The notes: generated by a model from the letters alone, not told the origin. A stretch of DNA of 64,000 nt from Bacillota bacterium (GCA_030529825.1 JAUMWD010000001.1:162935-226934), one strand, 5' to 3'; shown: positions 17,192 to 25,865, numbered from the stretch's first letter. Program-made: numbers and translations.

Positions 17192-17226
17192 AAAAAAATC
17201 TCTCCGCCTGTGGCAGAGAGATTTTT
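17192..17226 (-). terminator. terminator of the M28 peptidase gene
   Basis: The stem AAATCTCTC/GAGAGATTT encloses an 11-base loop next to an A-run, giving a T-run on the minus strand. Confidence 0.75.
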
Positions 17227-17230
17227 CTTG

Positions 17231-18487
17231 TTATTTACCTTCCATGTAACCGTTTTCAATGTACTCGAGGACCTTGCAGGAAACCGCATAGCAGTCGGCA
17301 AGACCTTTTTCGTTCATGTTGGAGTAGGTGTCCAGTCTGGTGTGGTAGTAATTCTCCAGCTTATGATTAAGTCCGGTGATGCTGGCAGAGCGCATACCCG
17401 CCTTGACAAAGGCAGCACCGTCAGTGGCACCGCCGAGAGGAGGCACCATGCCCTTGCTGCAGCTTATTCCCAGCTCATCGGCGCACTTCATGAAGAGGTC
17501 GCACAGGGCGGCATCGGTCTTGGTGGTGCCGTTGAGGTCACGGTAGTTTGCCATGAGGAACTTGGGATCATAGATGGTGTCAAAGGAGTATATAAAGGTG
17601 GGAACATCGTCAAACTCGTTCTTGTGCGCCTCGCACCATGCCATGGAACCGCGGAGACCTGCCTCCTCGGAGCCTGCGCATATAACGCCGAACTCGGTGT
17701 TCTCCAGCTCAATGCCCTGCTCCTTCAGCTCCTTGAGAACCGCAAGGCCCATGTAGCAGCCGGAGAGGTTGTCGTTTGCACCGTCGACAATGTGACGCTT
17801 GTCCTTTTCGGGGTCCCACCAGGACCACATGAAGTACATGCCGATTTCAAAGGGAACGAAGATGAGTCCCCAGAGGCACAGACTGTGAACGGTTTCGGGA
17901 TTTACCCCTGCAAGCTGCATGATTGCGATTGCAAGATAGAAGAGGGTACCGATGGCGGCAATGACCATGTGGCCTTCAAAGCCCACACCGCCGAGAGCGT
18001 AGTTTACGGGCCATTCCCAAACTGCGTCGGAGTGGCCGCAGAAGAGAACGCGGTATTTAACCTCACCCGAGGGCTTTTTTGTTGCCCACATATTGTGACC
18101 TGTTTTTTCGGGGAAGAATTTGTCAACAAGAGGGATGTATGCGCCGAACTGGATGAGACAGATTGCCCAACCTATAACGGTGAAGATAATTGAGATAACG
18201 GAAAGAACTCCCACCTGGAAGAAGCATAAAGCCGCAGCCAGCAGAGTAAGCGTAAAGGTTATCCACATCCAGCCGAAGAAGGACCAGGGATGCTCCTTGA
18301 AGGCTTCAACCTCCGCCTTTTCGCAGCCGTATTCTTCAAGACAGATTTTCTTGAAGTATTCGCTTACCATTTTCTCACCCTCAGAGCCCGGGTCGCGCTT
18401 GGGCATGGTGGTGCAGATTTTTGTTATGTCGTCAATCATGAATTTGGCGGCATGCTCTTTGGCGTTTATGAGCGCGTCTAATTTCAT
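17231..18487 (-). CDS. membrane-embedded M28-family zinc exopeptidase
   Basis: The 418-residue protein has the M28 zinc-ligand order: GHSD near 150, GANDNLSG near 240, GSEEAGLRG near 272, a downstream aspartate region (SFDTIYD) and YYHTRLDT near 382. Two hydrophobic segments precede the first ligand (about 69-110). Two more (about 172-225) lie between the histidine and aspartate ligands, so a membrane hairpin is inserted inside the catalytic fold. It probably trims peptides at the cytoplasmic membrane. The N-terminal GSEGEKMVSEYF segment is typical of M28. It is divergent from the Nudix gene. Confidence 0.8.
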   Translation of the reverse strand: MKLDALINAKEHAAKFMIDDITKICTTMPKRDPGSEGEKMVSEYFKKICLEEYGCEKAEVEAFKEHPWSFFGWMWITFTLTLLAAALCFFQVGVLSVISIIFTVIGWAICLIQFGAYIPLVDKFFPEKTGHNMWATKKPSGEVKYRVLFCGHSDAVWEWPVNYALGGVGFEGHMVIAAIGTLFYLAIAIMQLAGVNPETVHSLCLWGLIFVPFEIGMYFMWSWWDPEKDKRHIVDGANDNLSGCYMGLAVLKELKEQGIELENTEFGVICAGSEEAGLRGSMAWCEAHKNEFDDVPTFIYSFDTIYDPKFLMANYRDLNGTTKTDAALCDLFMKCADELGISCSKGMVPPLGGATDGAAFVKAGMRSASITGLNHKLENYYHTRLDTYSNMNEKGLADCYAVSCKVLEYIENGYMEGK

Positions 18488-18590
18488 AATGTCTTACCTC
18501 TTTTGCTTTTGAGTAAAAAATTCTTGTCAGAATTAATGAACTGTGACTATAATAGCATACATACAGTATATTCAACAAGAGGGAAATGCC

Positions 18591-19055
18591 GTGATTAACA
18601 CAACTCTTTGCTATATTGAACGCGATGATGAATATCTCATGCTCCACCGCGTGAAAAAGGAAAACGATATAAATAAGGATAAATGGATAGGCCTTGGGGG
18701 AAAGTTTGAGGAGAACGAAAGTCCCGAGGAATGTCTGCTCCGTGAGGTGTATGAGGAAAGCGGACTGCGCCTCACAAGCTGGCGCTACCGCGGCATTGTC
18801 ACCTTTGTGAATACAAAGTGCGCCTCAGAGCTCATGCACCTTTTCACGGCGGACGCCTTTGAGGGGGAAATCGGCCCCTGCGACGAGGGTGAATTAGAGT
18901 GGATAAAAAAGTCCGAGCTTATGAGGCTGACTCTGTGGGAGGGAGATAAAATTTTCCTCCGCTTGTTAGATAGCGATGAGCCCTTCTTTTCTCTGAAGCT
19001 GTGCTACGACGGGGACGAGCTCGTTTCCGCAAAGCTCAACGGAAGGAACATTTAA
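18591..19055 (+). CDS. Nudix hydrolase, MutT/8-oxo-dGTP diphosphatase type
   Basis: The Nudix box reads GKFEENESPEECLLREVYEESGL near 45-67 with all canonical residues (GX5EX7REUXEEXGU). The tail FTADAFEGEIGPCDEGELEWIKKSEL matches MutT-like enzymes active on oxidised nucleotides. I chose GTG at 18591, which has AAGAGGGA upstream and gives VINTTLCYIERDDEYLML, the family start; the longer ATG at 18543 overlaps promoter-like AT-rich DNA. The 154-residue enzyme would cleanse the nucleotide pool. Confidence 0.85.
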   Translation: MINTTLCYIERDDEYLMLHRVKKENDINKDKWIGLGGKFEENESPEECLLREVYEESGLRLTSWRYRGIVTFVNTKCASELMHLFTADAFEGEIGPCDEGELEWIKKSELMRLTLWEGDKIFLRLLDSDEPFFSLKLCYDGDELVSAKLNGRNI

Positions 19056-19078
19056 TGGAAAATGCGCATATATTATAT

Positions 19079-19113
19079 AAATGACAGTATGATCAAATCA
19101 TACTGTCATTTTG
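19079..19113 (+). terminator. terminator after the Nudix gene
   Basis: A 13-base perfect stem ATGACAGTATGAT/ATCATACTGTCAT has a 3-base loop and ends in TTTTG. Confidence 0.75.
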
Positions 19114-19164
19114 CTTAAATCCTCCGCGGGGAGGATTTGGGAAAATCTTTGTATGGAGGATTAT

Positions 19165-20295
19165 ATGAGCATTTATGTTGTAAAACGGGGGGACTCGCTT
19201 TATTCCATATCCCGGCGCTTGGGCGTACCTCCTGAAAGCATAGCCTATATGAATCAGCTTAACGATCCGTCGAGGTTGAGCGTAGGGCAGGCGCTGGCAA
19301 TCCCGGACAATAGCAAACCCGCCGGGGAAATTGAAGTAAGCGCCTATGCCTATCCCAATATCAGCATGGCAACTATGAATGAAACTCTGCCGTACCTGAC
19401 ATACTTCTGCCCCTTTTCAAACCGCGCCGACGGAGAGGGGAATATCATTCCCCTGAATGACGAAGCCCTAATCAGTGCCGCCTATGCCCATAATGCCGCG
19501 CCTCTGCTGACAATCACCAACATCGGCGCAAACGGCGGCTTCTCCGGGGATATAACCCACGCCCTGTTTACCGATGACACCGTTCAGAGCAGCTTTTTCA
19601 ATAATATGCTGCGGCTTCTGCGGCAAAAGGGCTATTACGGCGTAAACTTCAACTTTGAGTACATTTTCCCCTATGACAGAGAGGGGTATAACAGCTTTCT
19701 CCGCAGGGCATCGGAAGTGCTTCATTCCGCAGGTTATTTTTTAAGCACCGCCATTGCGCCCAAAAGCTCGGATAATCAGCAGGGCTATATTTACGAGGCC
19801 ATTGACTATGCCCTTCACGGGCAATATTGCGACAGAGTAATCATCATGACCTATGAGTGGGGCTACACCTATTCCTCACCGAGGGCGGTGTCACCTGTAA
19901 ATCTCATACGGCAGGTGCTGGACTATGCCGTGACGAGAATACCTGCGGGAAAAATCCTTATGGGCTTTTCCAATTACGGCTATAGCTGGACACTGCCCTG
20001 GCAGCAGGGAATCGCGGCCTCGGTAATTTCCAATGCGGCGGCGGCAAATCTGGCAAGCTCCGTTTTCGCGGAGATAAGGTTCGATACCACAGCCCGGGCG
20101 CCCTGGTTCAGATATACTCCCGCCGACGGAAAACAGCGTGAGCTGTGGTTTGAGGATGCCCGTTCCGTAAAGGCGCGGCTGGAGCTTGTGGAGGAATACG
20201 GTCTTGCCGGAATAAGCTACTGGACCGCAAATCAGCTTTTCCGCGCAGGTCTTGAAATTCTTCGCCGGACCTACAATACAGAGAAAATCACATAA
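19165..20295 (+). CDS. LysM domain plus glycoside hydrolase family 18 (SleL/YaaH-like)
   Basis: I chose ATG at 19165, which has GGAGG six bases upstream and places the LysM at residue 1 (SIYVVKRGDSLYSISRRLGVPPESIAYMN). One LysM (1-45) rather than the usual two precedes a GH18 barrel (about 60-375) close to spore-cortex N-acetylglucosaminidases: STAIAPKSS, IIMTYEWGYTYSSPRAVSP, GFSNYGYSWTLPW. The catalytic strand reads YGVNFNFEYI, so the aspartate two before the catalytic glutamate is asparagine. No signal peptide is seen, as in SleL. It suggests a spore-former. Confidence 0.85.
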   Translation: MSIYVVKRGDSLYSISRRLGVPPESIAYMNQLNDPSRLSVGQALAIPDNSKPAGEIEVSAYAYPNISMATMNETLPYLTYFCPFSNRADGEGNIIPLNDEALISAAYAHNAAPLLTITNIGANGGFSGDITHALFTDDTVQSSFFNNMLRLLRQKGYYGVNFNFEYIFPYDREGYNSFLRRASEVLHSAGYFLSTAIAPKSSDNQQGYIYEAIDYALHGQYCDRVIIMTYEWGYTYSSPRAVSPVNLIRQVLDYAVTRIPAGKILMGFSNYGYSWTLPWQQGIAASVISNAAAANLASSVFAEIRFDTTARAPWFRYTPADGKQRELWFEDARSVKARLELVEEYGLAGISYWTANQLFRAGLEILRRTYNTEKIT

Positions 20296-20415
20296 TTTTT
20301 CAACACATATGAGGGAATTGCCGCTTTCTGAAAAGTATGTGTTGCCTTTTTGGGGTGTCTTGGAGTAAAATGGTATGCGTAAGGATTTACACATACTACG
20401 CAGGGTGATTACTAT

Positions 20416-21324
20416 ATGTCAGATATGATTACTAAGCTTGAAAAAAAGATGATGTTCATAGTAAATCCGGTGGCCGGCAAGAAGGTCATGGAGAAGAAGC
20501 TTGCGGAAGTGCTGACCGTGTTTACAAAGGGCGGATATAAGGTCACCGTTTTCCCCACCATGGATAAGGGGGACGCAACCCGCTATGTCAAGGCCTACGG
20601 CAAGGACTATGATATCATCTGCTGCAGCGGCGGTGACGGCACACTGAATGAAACCATTACGGGTGTTATCGATGCGGACCTTAAAACCAAGGTGGGCTAC
20701 ATCCCCTGCGGAAGCACCAACGACTTTGCGGAATACCACGGACTGTCTATGGATGTTCTCGAGGCGGCAAAGAATATCGCCGAGGGTGAAATCAAGGCCA
20801 TCGACATCGGCGCCATAGGCGATAAGTATTTTATAAACTCCGCAGAGTTCGGAGCCTTTACCTGGCAGGCATATACCACCTCCCAGAGCCTGAAGAACTA
20901 TTTGGGAGGCAAGGCCTATCTTTTAGGTGCGCTCATGGACCTAAACCGCCTGCGCAGCAACCACCTCAAGGTGGAGATGGACGGGGAGAAGTTTGAAAAC
21001 GACTTCATTTTCGGTGTTACCGCCTCCTCCTGTAATATTGCGGAAAAGCTGCTGAAGAGCTTCTGCCAGCCTGTTATAGCGGATGACGGTCTGTTTGAAA
21101 TCGCGCTTGTTATGAAGCCCAATTCCGTTCCGGACCTGAATAAGCTCTATAAGGCGCTGAAGAACAATGATCCCAATACGAAATTTATCAAGTTCTGCCG
21201 CTGCACGGGAATGACCATAACCACCGATGAGCCCTTTGACTGGAATGTGGACGGTGAGCAGCAGACCTTTGAGGGAACCTTTGAAATCAAGATCCTGCAC
21301 AGAAGAATTAACCTCATGTGCTGA
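20416..21324 (+). CDS. YegS/DagK-family lipid kinase
   Basis: The 302-residue protein has NPVAGKK near 17, the glycine-rich GGDGTLNETITGV near 75 and PCGSTNDFAEYHGL near 98, the diacylglycerol-kinase catalytic signature. The C-terminal beta domain ends DWNVDGEQQTFEG, the conserved DGE block. It phosphorylates diacylglycerol or a related lipid at the inner membrane face using ATP, recycling lipids. The start is the ATG at 20416 with AGGGTGATT upstream. It follows the GH18 gene on the same strand after 120 bases. Confidence 0.88.
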   Translation: MSDMITKLEKKMMFIVNPVAGKKVMEKKLAEVLTVFTKGGYKVTVFPTMDKGDATRYVKAYGKDYDIICCSGGDGTLNETITGVIDADLKTKVGYIPCGSTNDFAEYHGLSMDVLEAAKNIAEGEIKAIDIGAIGDKYFINSAEFGAFTWQAYTTSQSLKNYLGGKAYLLGALMDLNRLRSNHLKVEMDGEKFENDFIFGVTASSCNIAEKLLKSFCQPVIADDGLFEIALVMKPNSVPDLNKLYKALKNNDPNTKFIKFCRCTGMTITTDEPFDWNVDGEQQTFEGTFEIKILHRRINLMC

Positions 21325-21336
21325 AAAAGAACAATA

Positions 21337-21373
21337 AAAAGCACTCTGTTTGATGTGAACAGAGTGCTTTTTT
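21337..21373. terminator. bidirectional terminator
   Basis: The stem GCACTCTGTT/AACAGAGTGC is flanked by an A-run and a T-run. It serves the lipid kinase and the ECF S-component gene. Confidence 0.8.
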
Positions 21374-21870
21374 CATTGCTTCATCAGCTTTTCCGTCAGC
21401 GACCGCAGGGGCTTAATAAGCACAAGGGCGATGACGAAGTTTCCCGCGCAGTGGAGAAGGTCAAAGGGAATTCCGCTTATCCACCATGCAAGGGCGCCTC
21501 CTGCGCCCAAAATAAAAATCTGGGGAATGGCGCAGAGTGCGCCGAAAAACAGCCCGTGAAGTCCCGATACCACAGCCCAGAAAAGGGAGTCGGTGTTTGC
21601 CCTGAAAATGACGGTGACAACAACGAGCAGAGGCCAGGTGTACAAATAGCCGATCCACCAGGGCCCGAATCCGTACATGAGCCCCTCCAAAAGCACAAAA
21701 ATGCCCACGGAGTACAGAGCCTTCCAACCGAACATGAAGGTGGTGAGGATAATAAGCAGCGCCACAATGTGAATGTTGGGCAGAGAGGCCATGACCACCT
21801 GGGAGGCGAACATTAGCGCACCCATAATGGCCAAAAGAGCCATGTCGCGGATTGTAAGCTTAGAATTCAT
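21373..21870 (-). CDS. ECF transporter S component, predicted cobalamin-specific
   Basis: The 165-residue protein has five to six TM segments. Its start (KLTIRDMALLAIMGALMFASQVVMA) has the AxxxA-type helix 1 surface with which S components dock onto the energy-coupling module. No ATPase or T subunit is encoded nearby, as expected for a shared-module (group II) system. It overlaps the DUF4430 gene by 11 bases, and the transcript begins with a cobalamin riboswitch. From this I infer vitamin B12 or a corrinoid as cargo; general family assignment is surer than the substrate. Confidence 0.85.
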   Translation of the reverse strand: MNSKLTIRDMALLAIMGALMFASQVVMASLPNIHIVALLIILTTFMFGWKALYSVGIFVLLEGLMYGFGPWWIGYLYTWPLLVVVTVIFRANTDSLFWAVVSGLHGLFFGALCAIPQIFILGAGGALAWWISGIPFDLLHCAGNFVIALVLIKPLRSLTEKLMKQ

Positions 21871-22273
21871 CGTAGCCGGTCTTCAGAATAATCTGATATG
21901 CATCGCCGTCGTTAATGGGTGTCGTGTCAACGCCGGTCATGAGCATATTGCCCTCACCGTCGTTGATGCACCACCACTGCTCAAGGGAATCGTCGGCAGC
22001 TTCGCCGTCAACGGAGGTAATGAAGAGACCGTATTCGCTCTCGTCGCCCTCAACAAGAGCCTCCTGCTCAAGAGCGCCCCGGAGAAACTCCTCGTTGGTG
22101 CCTATGGTAAAATCCTTCTGACTTCCGTCGCCGTGGATAACGGAAACGGTGATGGTTTTGTCAAAGTCGTTGGTGTCCTTTGCGGGACCGAAGAAGTGCC
22201 ATACAAGGGCGGCTGCGGCAACAAGGACGACTAACAGAATGACCGCGATTAATGTTTTTTTGCTTTTAGACAT
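21860..22273 (-). CDS. DUF4430 (transcobalamin-like) membrane-anchored protein
   Basis: The ATG at 22273 has AAAGGAGAG upstream; a longer frame upstream runs through the riboswitch and is not coding. The 137-residue product has an N-terminal signal anchor (SKSKKTLIAVILLVVLVAAAALVW) and an extracellular domain. That domain contains QWWCINDGEGNMLMTGVDTTPINDGDAYQIILK, whose first half (QWWCINDGE) is the DUF4430 hallmark. DUF4430 resembles the beta domain of transcobalamin and intrinsic factor. Together with the riboswitch and S component, it looks like a surface corrinoid capture protein. Confidence 0.82.
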   Translation of the reverse strand: MSKSKKTLIAVILLVVLVAAAALVWHFFGPAKDTNDFDKTITVSVIHGDGSQKDFTIGTNEEFLRGALEQEALVEGDESEYGLFITSVDGEAADDSLEQWWCINDGEGNMLMTGVDTTPINDGDAYQIILKTGYDEF

Positions 22274-22374
22274 AAAAATTCTCTCCTTTACTTTGTCGGC
22301 AGGTCCACACAAAGCCAAGAAGAGTTCTATCAGGGCAAGAATAAAAGTCAACCAGGGTCCGTAGTTTACTTTGT

Positions 22375-22487
22375 GCGGCACGCTGAGCAGGCATTCTGAC
22401 TTATTGCAAAAAGCAAAGCGCGCTTTTCGCAAATCACAGTGACGGCCTCGCGGAGGATTCTCACCTCCATTCCCCTGAACAGCCCGA
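22375..22487 (-). promoter_or_regulatory. cobalamin (B12) riboswitch
   Basis: Read on the minus strand, the leader has GGGAATGGAGGTGAGAATCC, then CCGCGAGGCCGTCACTGTGA and later AAGTCAGAATGCCTGC. These are the conserved B12-box and core elements in the right order. Downstream, GCCGCACAAAG can pair with CTTTGTGTGG shortly before the AAAGGAGAG ribosome-binding site. That may be the expression-platform helix. Control is expected to turn off the DUF4430/ECF-S genes when B12 is abundant. Confidence 0.88.
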
Positions 22488-22556
22488 TATATGTGAAAAT
22501 TATAAAATATAATTGCCCTTTAGTCAAGCAGATGATAAAATCAAAGCGGTGATAGT

Positions 22557-23396
22557 ATGAGAACGGAAAATATAAAATTAGTTGCCCTTGACCTTGACGA
22601 TACAACCCTGAAATCCGATTCAAGCCTTGCGGAGGAAACCCACGCTGCCCTCATGCGTGCCGCGGAATCGGGCATAGAAATCGTAGTTGCCTCGGGAAGA
22701 GCCTTTACCTCTCTGCCCGGGGAAATTCTGGAGCTTGAGGGCGTAAACTATGCCATAACCTCCAACGGCTCCGCTGTTGAAAAAGCAAAAACGGGGGAGA
22801 GAATATATTCAAAGCCTCTGCCCGAGTCCGTTGCGGAGGAAATTCTGAACAGATTTTCCCATGCCATGTTTGAGTGCTTCATTGAGGGGCAGCCCTATTG
22901 CCTTGCAAAATACATGGAGGACCCCGTTAAATACGGCTGCTCCGCCGCCTATGTGAGCTATGTAAAAACAACAAGGAAGCCCGTTGAGGATATGCGCAGC
23001 TTCATGGCGGAGAACATCTCCCGCCTTGACAGCATTGACATCATTTGCCCCACAGCGGAGCTTAAAGCCGAGGTCTATGCCGCGGGAAAAGAAATAGCGG
23101 GAGCCTATGTCACAAGCTCCTCGCCCCGCCTTGTGGAGTTTGCATCAGCAGAGGCAGGCAAGGGCAGAGCGCTGCGCTGGCTGTGCGAAAGGCTCGGTGA
23201 AAAAGCTGAAAATGTTGCCGCCTTCGGCAACGGCGATAACGATGCGGATATGCTGATTTTCGCCGGTCTCGGTGTGGCGGTGCAGAATGCAACGGAGCTT
23301 TGCCGTGCCTCCGCGGATTATATCTGCGAAACCAACGATGAATTGGGCGTAGCAAAAACACTATACAAAATCATAAAAAAAGAACCTGTCTGCTGA
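22557..23396 (+). CDS. Cof-type HAD phosphatase
   Basis: The 279-residue protein has HAD motif I VALDLDDTTL near 9, motif II VASGRAF near 44, and motifs III/IV as KGRALRWL near 204 and FGNGDNDADML near 222. The C2B cap between about 85 and 185 marks the Cof/YidA group, which dephosphorylates sugar phosphates and cofactor precursors. Substrate not assignable. The ATG follows GTGATAGT without a strong Shine-Dalgarno. It is divergent from the riboswitch-led pair and followed by a clear terminator. Confidence 0.88.
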   Translation: MRTENIKLVALDLDDTTLKSDSSLAEETHAALMRAAESGIEIVVASGRAFTSLPGEILELEGVNYAITSNGSAVEKAKTGERIYSKPLPESVAEEILNRFSHAMFECFIEGQPYCLAKYMEDPVKYGCSAAYVSYVKTTRKPVEDMRSFMAENISRLDSIDIICPTAELKAEVYAAGKEIAGAYVTSSSPRLVEFASAEAGKGRALRWLCERLGEKAENVAAFGNGDNDADMLIFAGLGVAVQNATELCRASADYICETNDELGVAKTLYKIIKKEPVC

Positions 23397-23409
23397 CAGG
23401 TTCTTTTTC
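23379..23409. terminator. bidirectional terminator
   Basis: The stem AAAGAACCTGTC/GACAGGTTCTTT has a 4-base loop, with an A-run before and T-run after. It serves the HAD gene and the MFS gene. Confidence 0.82.
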
Positions 23410-23419
23410 ATAGGTATTA

Positions 23420-24847
23420 TTATTTGTTTCGCTCTCTGTAAAGCTTTGCCGCCTTTGCCATGGGGATAAGAGAAAGAACGCTGACGATTGCGGCGGCGAT
23501 GAACAGCTCGTTTACGGGGAGGTAACCCTCGGCAATCCGGGAGATGTCATAGCCCATGGCAGCAGCCTTGTCGGCGGTGACAAAGATGAGGTTGCCGTTT
23601 TCGACCACCTGATACACCTTGTCGCCGAAGTGACGGCATATGGGGTCGGCGAGCAGAGGACCTGCCACCATGGGGAAGAAGACGAAGAACATGATGCGGA
23701 TACCCTCAAACTGACCGCGGTGCTCCTCGGGGTAGAGACGCTTCATCCAAACGGTCATGGACTGCATGAATACGACATAGCCCATGCCCACCATGATGAT
23801 GCCGACGAAGCAGGGCCAGTTTGCGGCAATGTTAAGGGCGTTTGCGGTGTCAAAGGCGGCGGCATTACGCCCCACGAAGAAGTAGATGAAAATGCAGCCG
23901 ATAATGCTGATGATAACGGAAAATGCCGCAACGGAGGGAACCTTCTTGTTGTTGATAACCTTGATAAAGGGCAGGGCCAGCACCATTGCAAGGATGAGAG
24001 GAATGCCGAGAATAAGGCTGGGGTCATTGAAGCCCAGAGTGTAGTTCATCCAGTTCATAATGTGGATGAAGTAGCAGTTGTAGCCGATGAAGAAAACGCA
24101 GAGCGTGATGAAAACCAGAGCAAGCTCGCGGTTTGCCATGAAGCGCTTTATATTGAAGGTGGAGGCAAACTGCTGCCAGAAGCGGCCCTCCTTAACGGGC
24201 TTGAGCTTAGGGGAATCCTTCAGCAGGAAGGCGGAGGCAATGCCTATGAGGATGTTGATACCGCCCACAACGGTGAAGAAAACGATGAAGCCCATCTGGG
24301 GGTTCTCCGCGGTGGCAAAGCCGTTTACGAACATACCGCCCACAAGGGTACCCACCAGAGTACCGATGACGGGAAGGGTTGCGGCAACGGTGCCTATCTG
24401 ACCGGAGTTGGAGTCGTCCATCATGTCCGCGTACCAGGCGTTGTAGCCTGCGTCGTTACTCATGGAGCCGAAGAAGCTCATGATCGTGTCGGCGGCAACG
24501 ATGGTGACACCGATGAGCATGACATTGTTGTAAATCGCGCCCCGGAGATAGTGGGTAAGACCGAAGGCAATGGTGAAAATGCCCCACAGAATTGTACCCC
24601 AGACGATGAGCTTTTTGCGGGAGCCTATGCGGTCGGAAAGCGTTCCGAAAAACAGGGCGGAAAACATGGTGGCCGCGGCGGAGCAAATAGTCATGGCGGT
24701 GACAACGCCAAGCTGTGCGCCGAAGTCGGAATAAAGGAAGTTTGCAAACCAGTTGTTTTCAATAACCCAGGCAATCTGCGCGGCAAAGCCGATGACAATA
24801 AGCAGTGTCCAGTTAAGAGGGCCTATGCCCTTTTTCTCTTTAGCCAT
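23420..24847 (-). CDS. MFS transporter, 12 TM segments
   Basis: The 475-residue protein shows 12 hydrophobic segments and the MFS motif A GTLSDRIGSRKKLIVWG between helices 2 and 3, with the related stretch WMKRLYPEEHRGQFEGIRIMF in the second half. It resembles sugar/cation symporter-like carriers (GPH or SLC45-like) rather than drug pumps. Cargo is unknown. The start ATG shares a base with the stop of the upstream hydrolase (TAATG), so both genes form a two-gene operon and may act on the same compound. Confidence 0.85.
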   Translation of the reverse strand: MAKEKKGIGPLNWTLLIVIGFAAQIAWVIENNWFANFLYSDFGAQLGVVTAMTICSAAATMFSALFFGTLSDRIGSRKKLIVWGTILWGIFTIAFGLTHYLRGAIYNNVMLIGVTIVAADTIMSFFGSMSNDAGYNAWYADMMDDSNSGQIGTVAATLPVIGTLVGTLVGGMFVNGFATAENPQMGFIVFFTVVGGINILIGIASAFLLKDSPKLKPVKEGRFWQQFASTFNIKRFMANRELALVFITLCVFFIGYNCYFIHIMNWMNYTLGFNDPSLILGIPLILAMVLALPFIKVINNKKVPSVAAFSVIISIIGCIFIYFFVGRNAAAFDTANALNIAANWPCFVGIIMVGMGYVVFMQSMTVWMKRLYPEEHRGQFEGIRIMFFVFFPMVAGPLLADPICRHFGDKVYQVVENGNLIFVTADKAAAMGYDISRIAEGYLPVNELFIAAAIVSVLSLIPMAKAAKLYRERNK

Positions 24848-25779
24848 TAATCTATCCTCCGATATCTGTTAATAAAGCCGATAACAAGCTCCTTGTATTT
24901 TTCTGTTTCAAGCATATAGGATGCCGCGTGACCGCCGCCCTCAACAATCATGCTTTCCGTACAGCAGGCGGCAATACTCTGTGCCATTTCAAGGGGAACA
25001 AACTTGTCCTCCGTGCCGCAGATGTAAACGCTGGGTATCTCGGAATCCGCAAGGGCGCAGCGCACATCGTAGGTGTGGAAATCGTAGTGGGCAAGAATCA
25101 TGTTGGCAAGCTCAAAAATGCCCACGAAGGGGAAGCGGGGCAGATGATACATTTTCCCGATAAGATGGCAGAAAACATCGTGAGCCGATGAAAAGCTGCA
25201 GTCACCGATGACGCCGCAGACCTCACCGTTGTGGAAAAGGTCGGCGGAATTCAGCACCGAGGCAGCGCCCATGCTGACACCGTGAAGGAAAATATCATTT
25301 CCCGGGAAAATATCCTCCATCTTGTGTACCCATGCCTTTACATCCTGGGCGTCAAGCACACCGAAGCCTATGTATTTGCCTTCGCTTTCGCCGTGGGCGC
25401 GCATATGGGGAAACAGCAGGGAGTAGCCCTTTTCAAGATACATTTCCGAAATGGCGCAGAAGTCAAAAACGGGTATGGACTTGTAGCCGTGACAGCAGAT
25501 AACAGTGACATTTTCCGTGCCTCTGTACAGCTTGCCCACGAGCTTTAAGCCGTCTTGAGTGGTGATGAAAACATCCTCTGTGGGAAGTGCGTTAAACTTC
25601 TTGATTTTCGCTGCGTTATATGCGAGAAGCTCCGCGCCCGTAGGCTCAAGCAGGGGAGAAAGAAAGTTGCCGTCTGAACCGGGCTTCGGCTTGTCGCGTT
25701 TAATAATAAGGGCAACGAAAACGAAGCCGACTGCCAGAAGGACAACAATTATTATCGCTATAATAAGGAGAATTTTCAA
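24847..25779 (-). CDS. membrane-anchored alpha/beta hydrolase
   Basis: The 310-residue protein begins with one TM anchor (ILLIIAIIIVVLLAVGFVFV). The hydrolase domain has the oxyanion motif CCHGYKS near 95, nucleophile elbow GVSMGA near 169, acid in ICGTEDKFVP near 250 and histidine in EGGGHAAS near 283. This layout fits the YqkD/BAAT-type peptidase-like or esterase group. The catalytic domain should face the outside or the membrane surface. It is translationally coupled to the MFS transporter. Confidence 0.85.
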   Translation of the reverse strand: MKILLIIAIIIVVLLAVGFVFVALIIKRDKPKPGSDGNFLSPLLEPTGAELLAYNAAKIKKFNALPTEDVFITTQDGLKLVGKLYRGTENVTVICCHGYKSIPVFDFCAISEMYLEKGYSLLFPHMRAHGESEGKYIGFGVLDAQDVKAWVHKMEDIFPGNDIFLHGVSMGAASVLNSADLFHNGEVCGVIGDCSFSSAHDVFCHLIGKMYHLPRFPFVGIFELANMILAHYDFHTYDVRCALADSEIPSVYICGTEDKFVPLEMAQSIAACCTESMIVEGGGHAASYMLETEKYKELVIGFINRYRRID

Positions 25780-25836
25780 TTAAAACACCTCAAGCAACAA
25801 TTTAACATATATTGCAGAAAAAGAAAATAGCAAAAC

Positions 25837-25865
25837 TTGATTGAAGCGGAATAATACATTATAAT
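25837..25865 (+). promoter_or_regulatory. predicted promoter of the TetM-like gene
   Basis: TTGATT (25837-25842), 17 bases, TATAAT (25860-25865). Transcription would start about 25872, downstream of the earliest in-frame start at 25864, which supports translation from 25897. Confidence 0.6.

Noticed and set aside
21860-22432. Longer start for the DUF4430 protein at 22432
   Set aside because: The extra 53 codons read through the cobalamin riboswitch; the ATG at 22273 has a good ribosome-binding site and begins a signal anchor.
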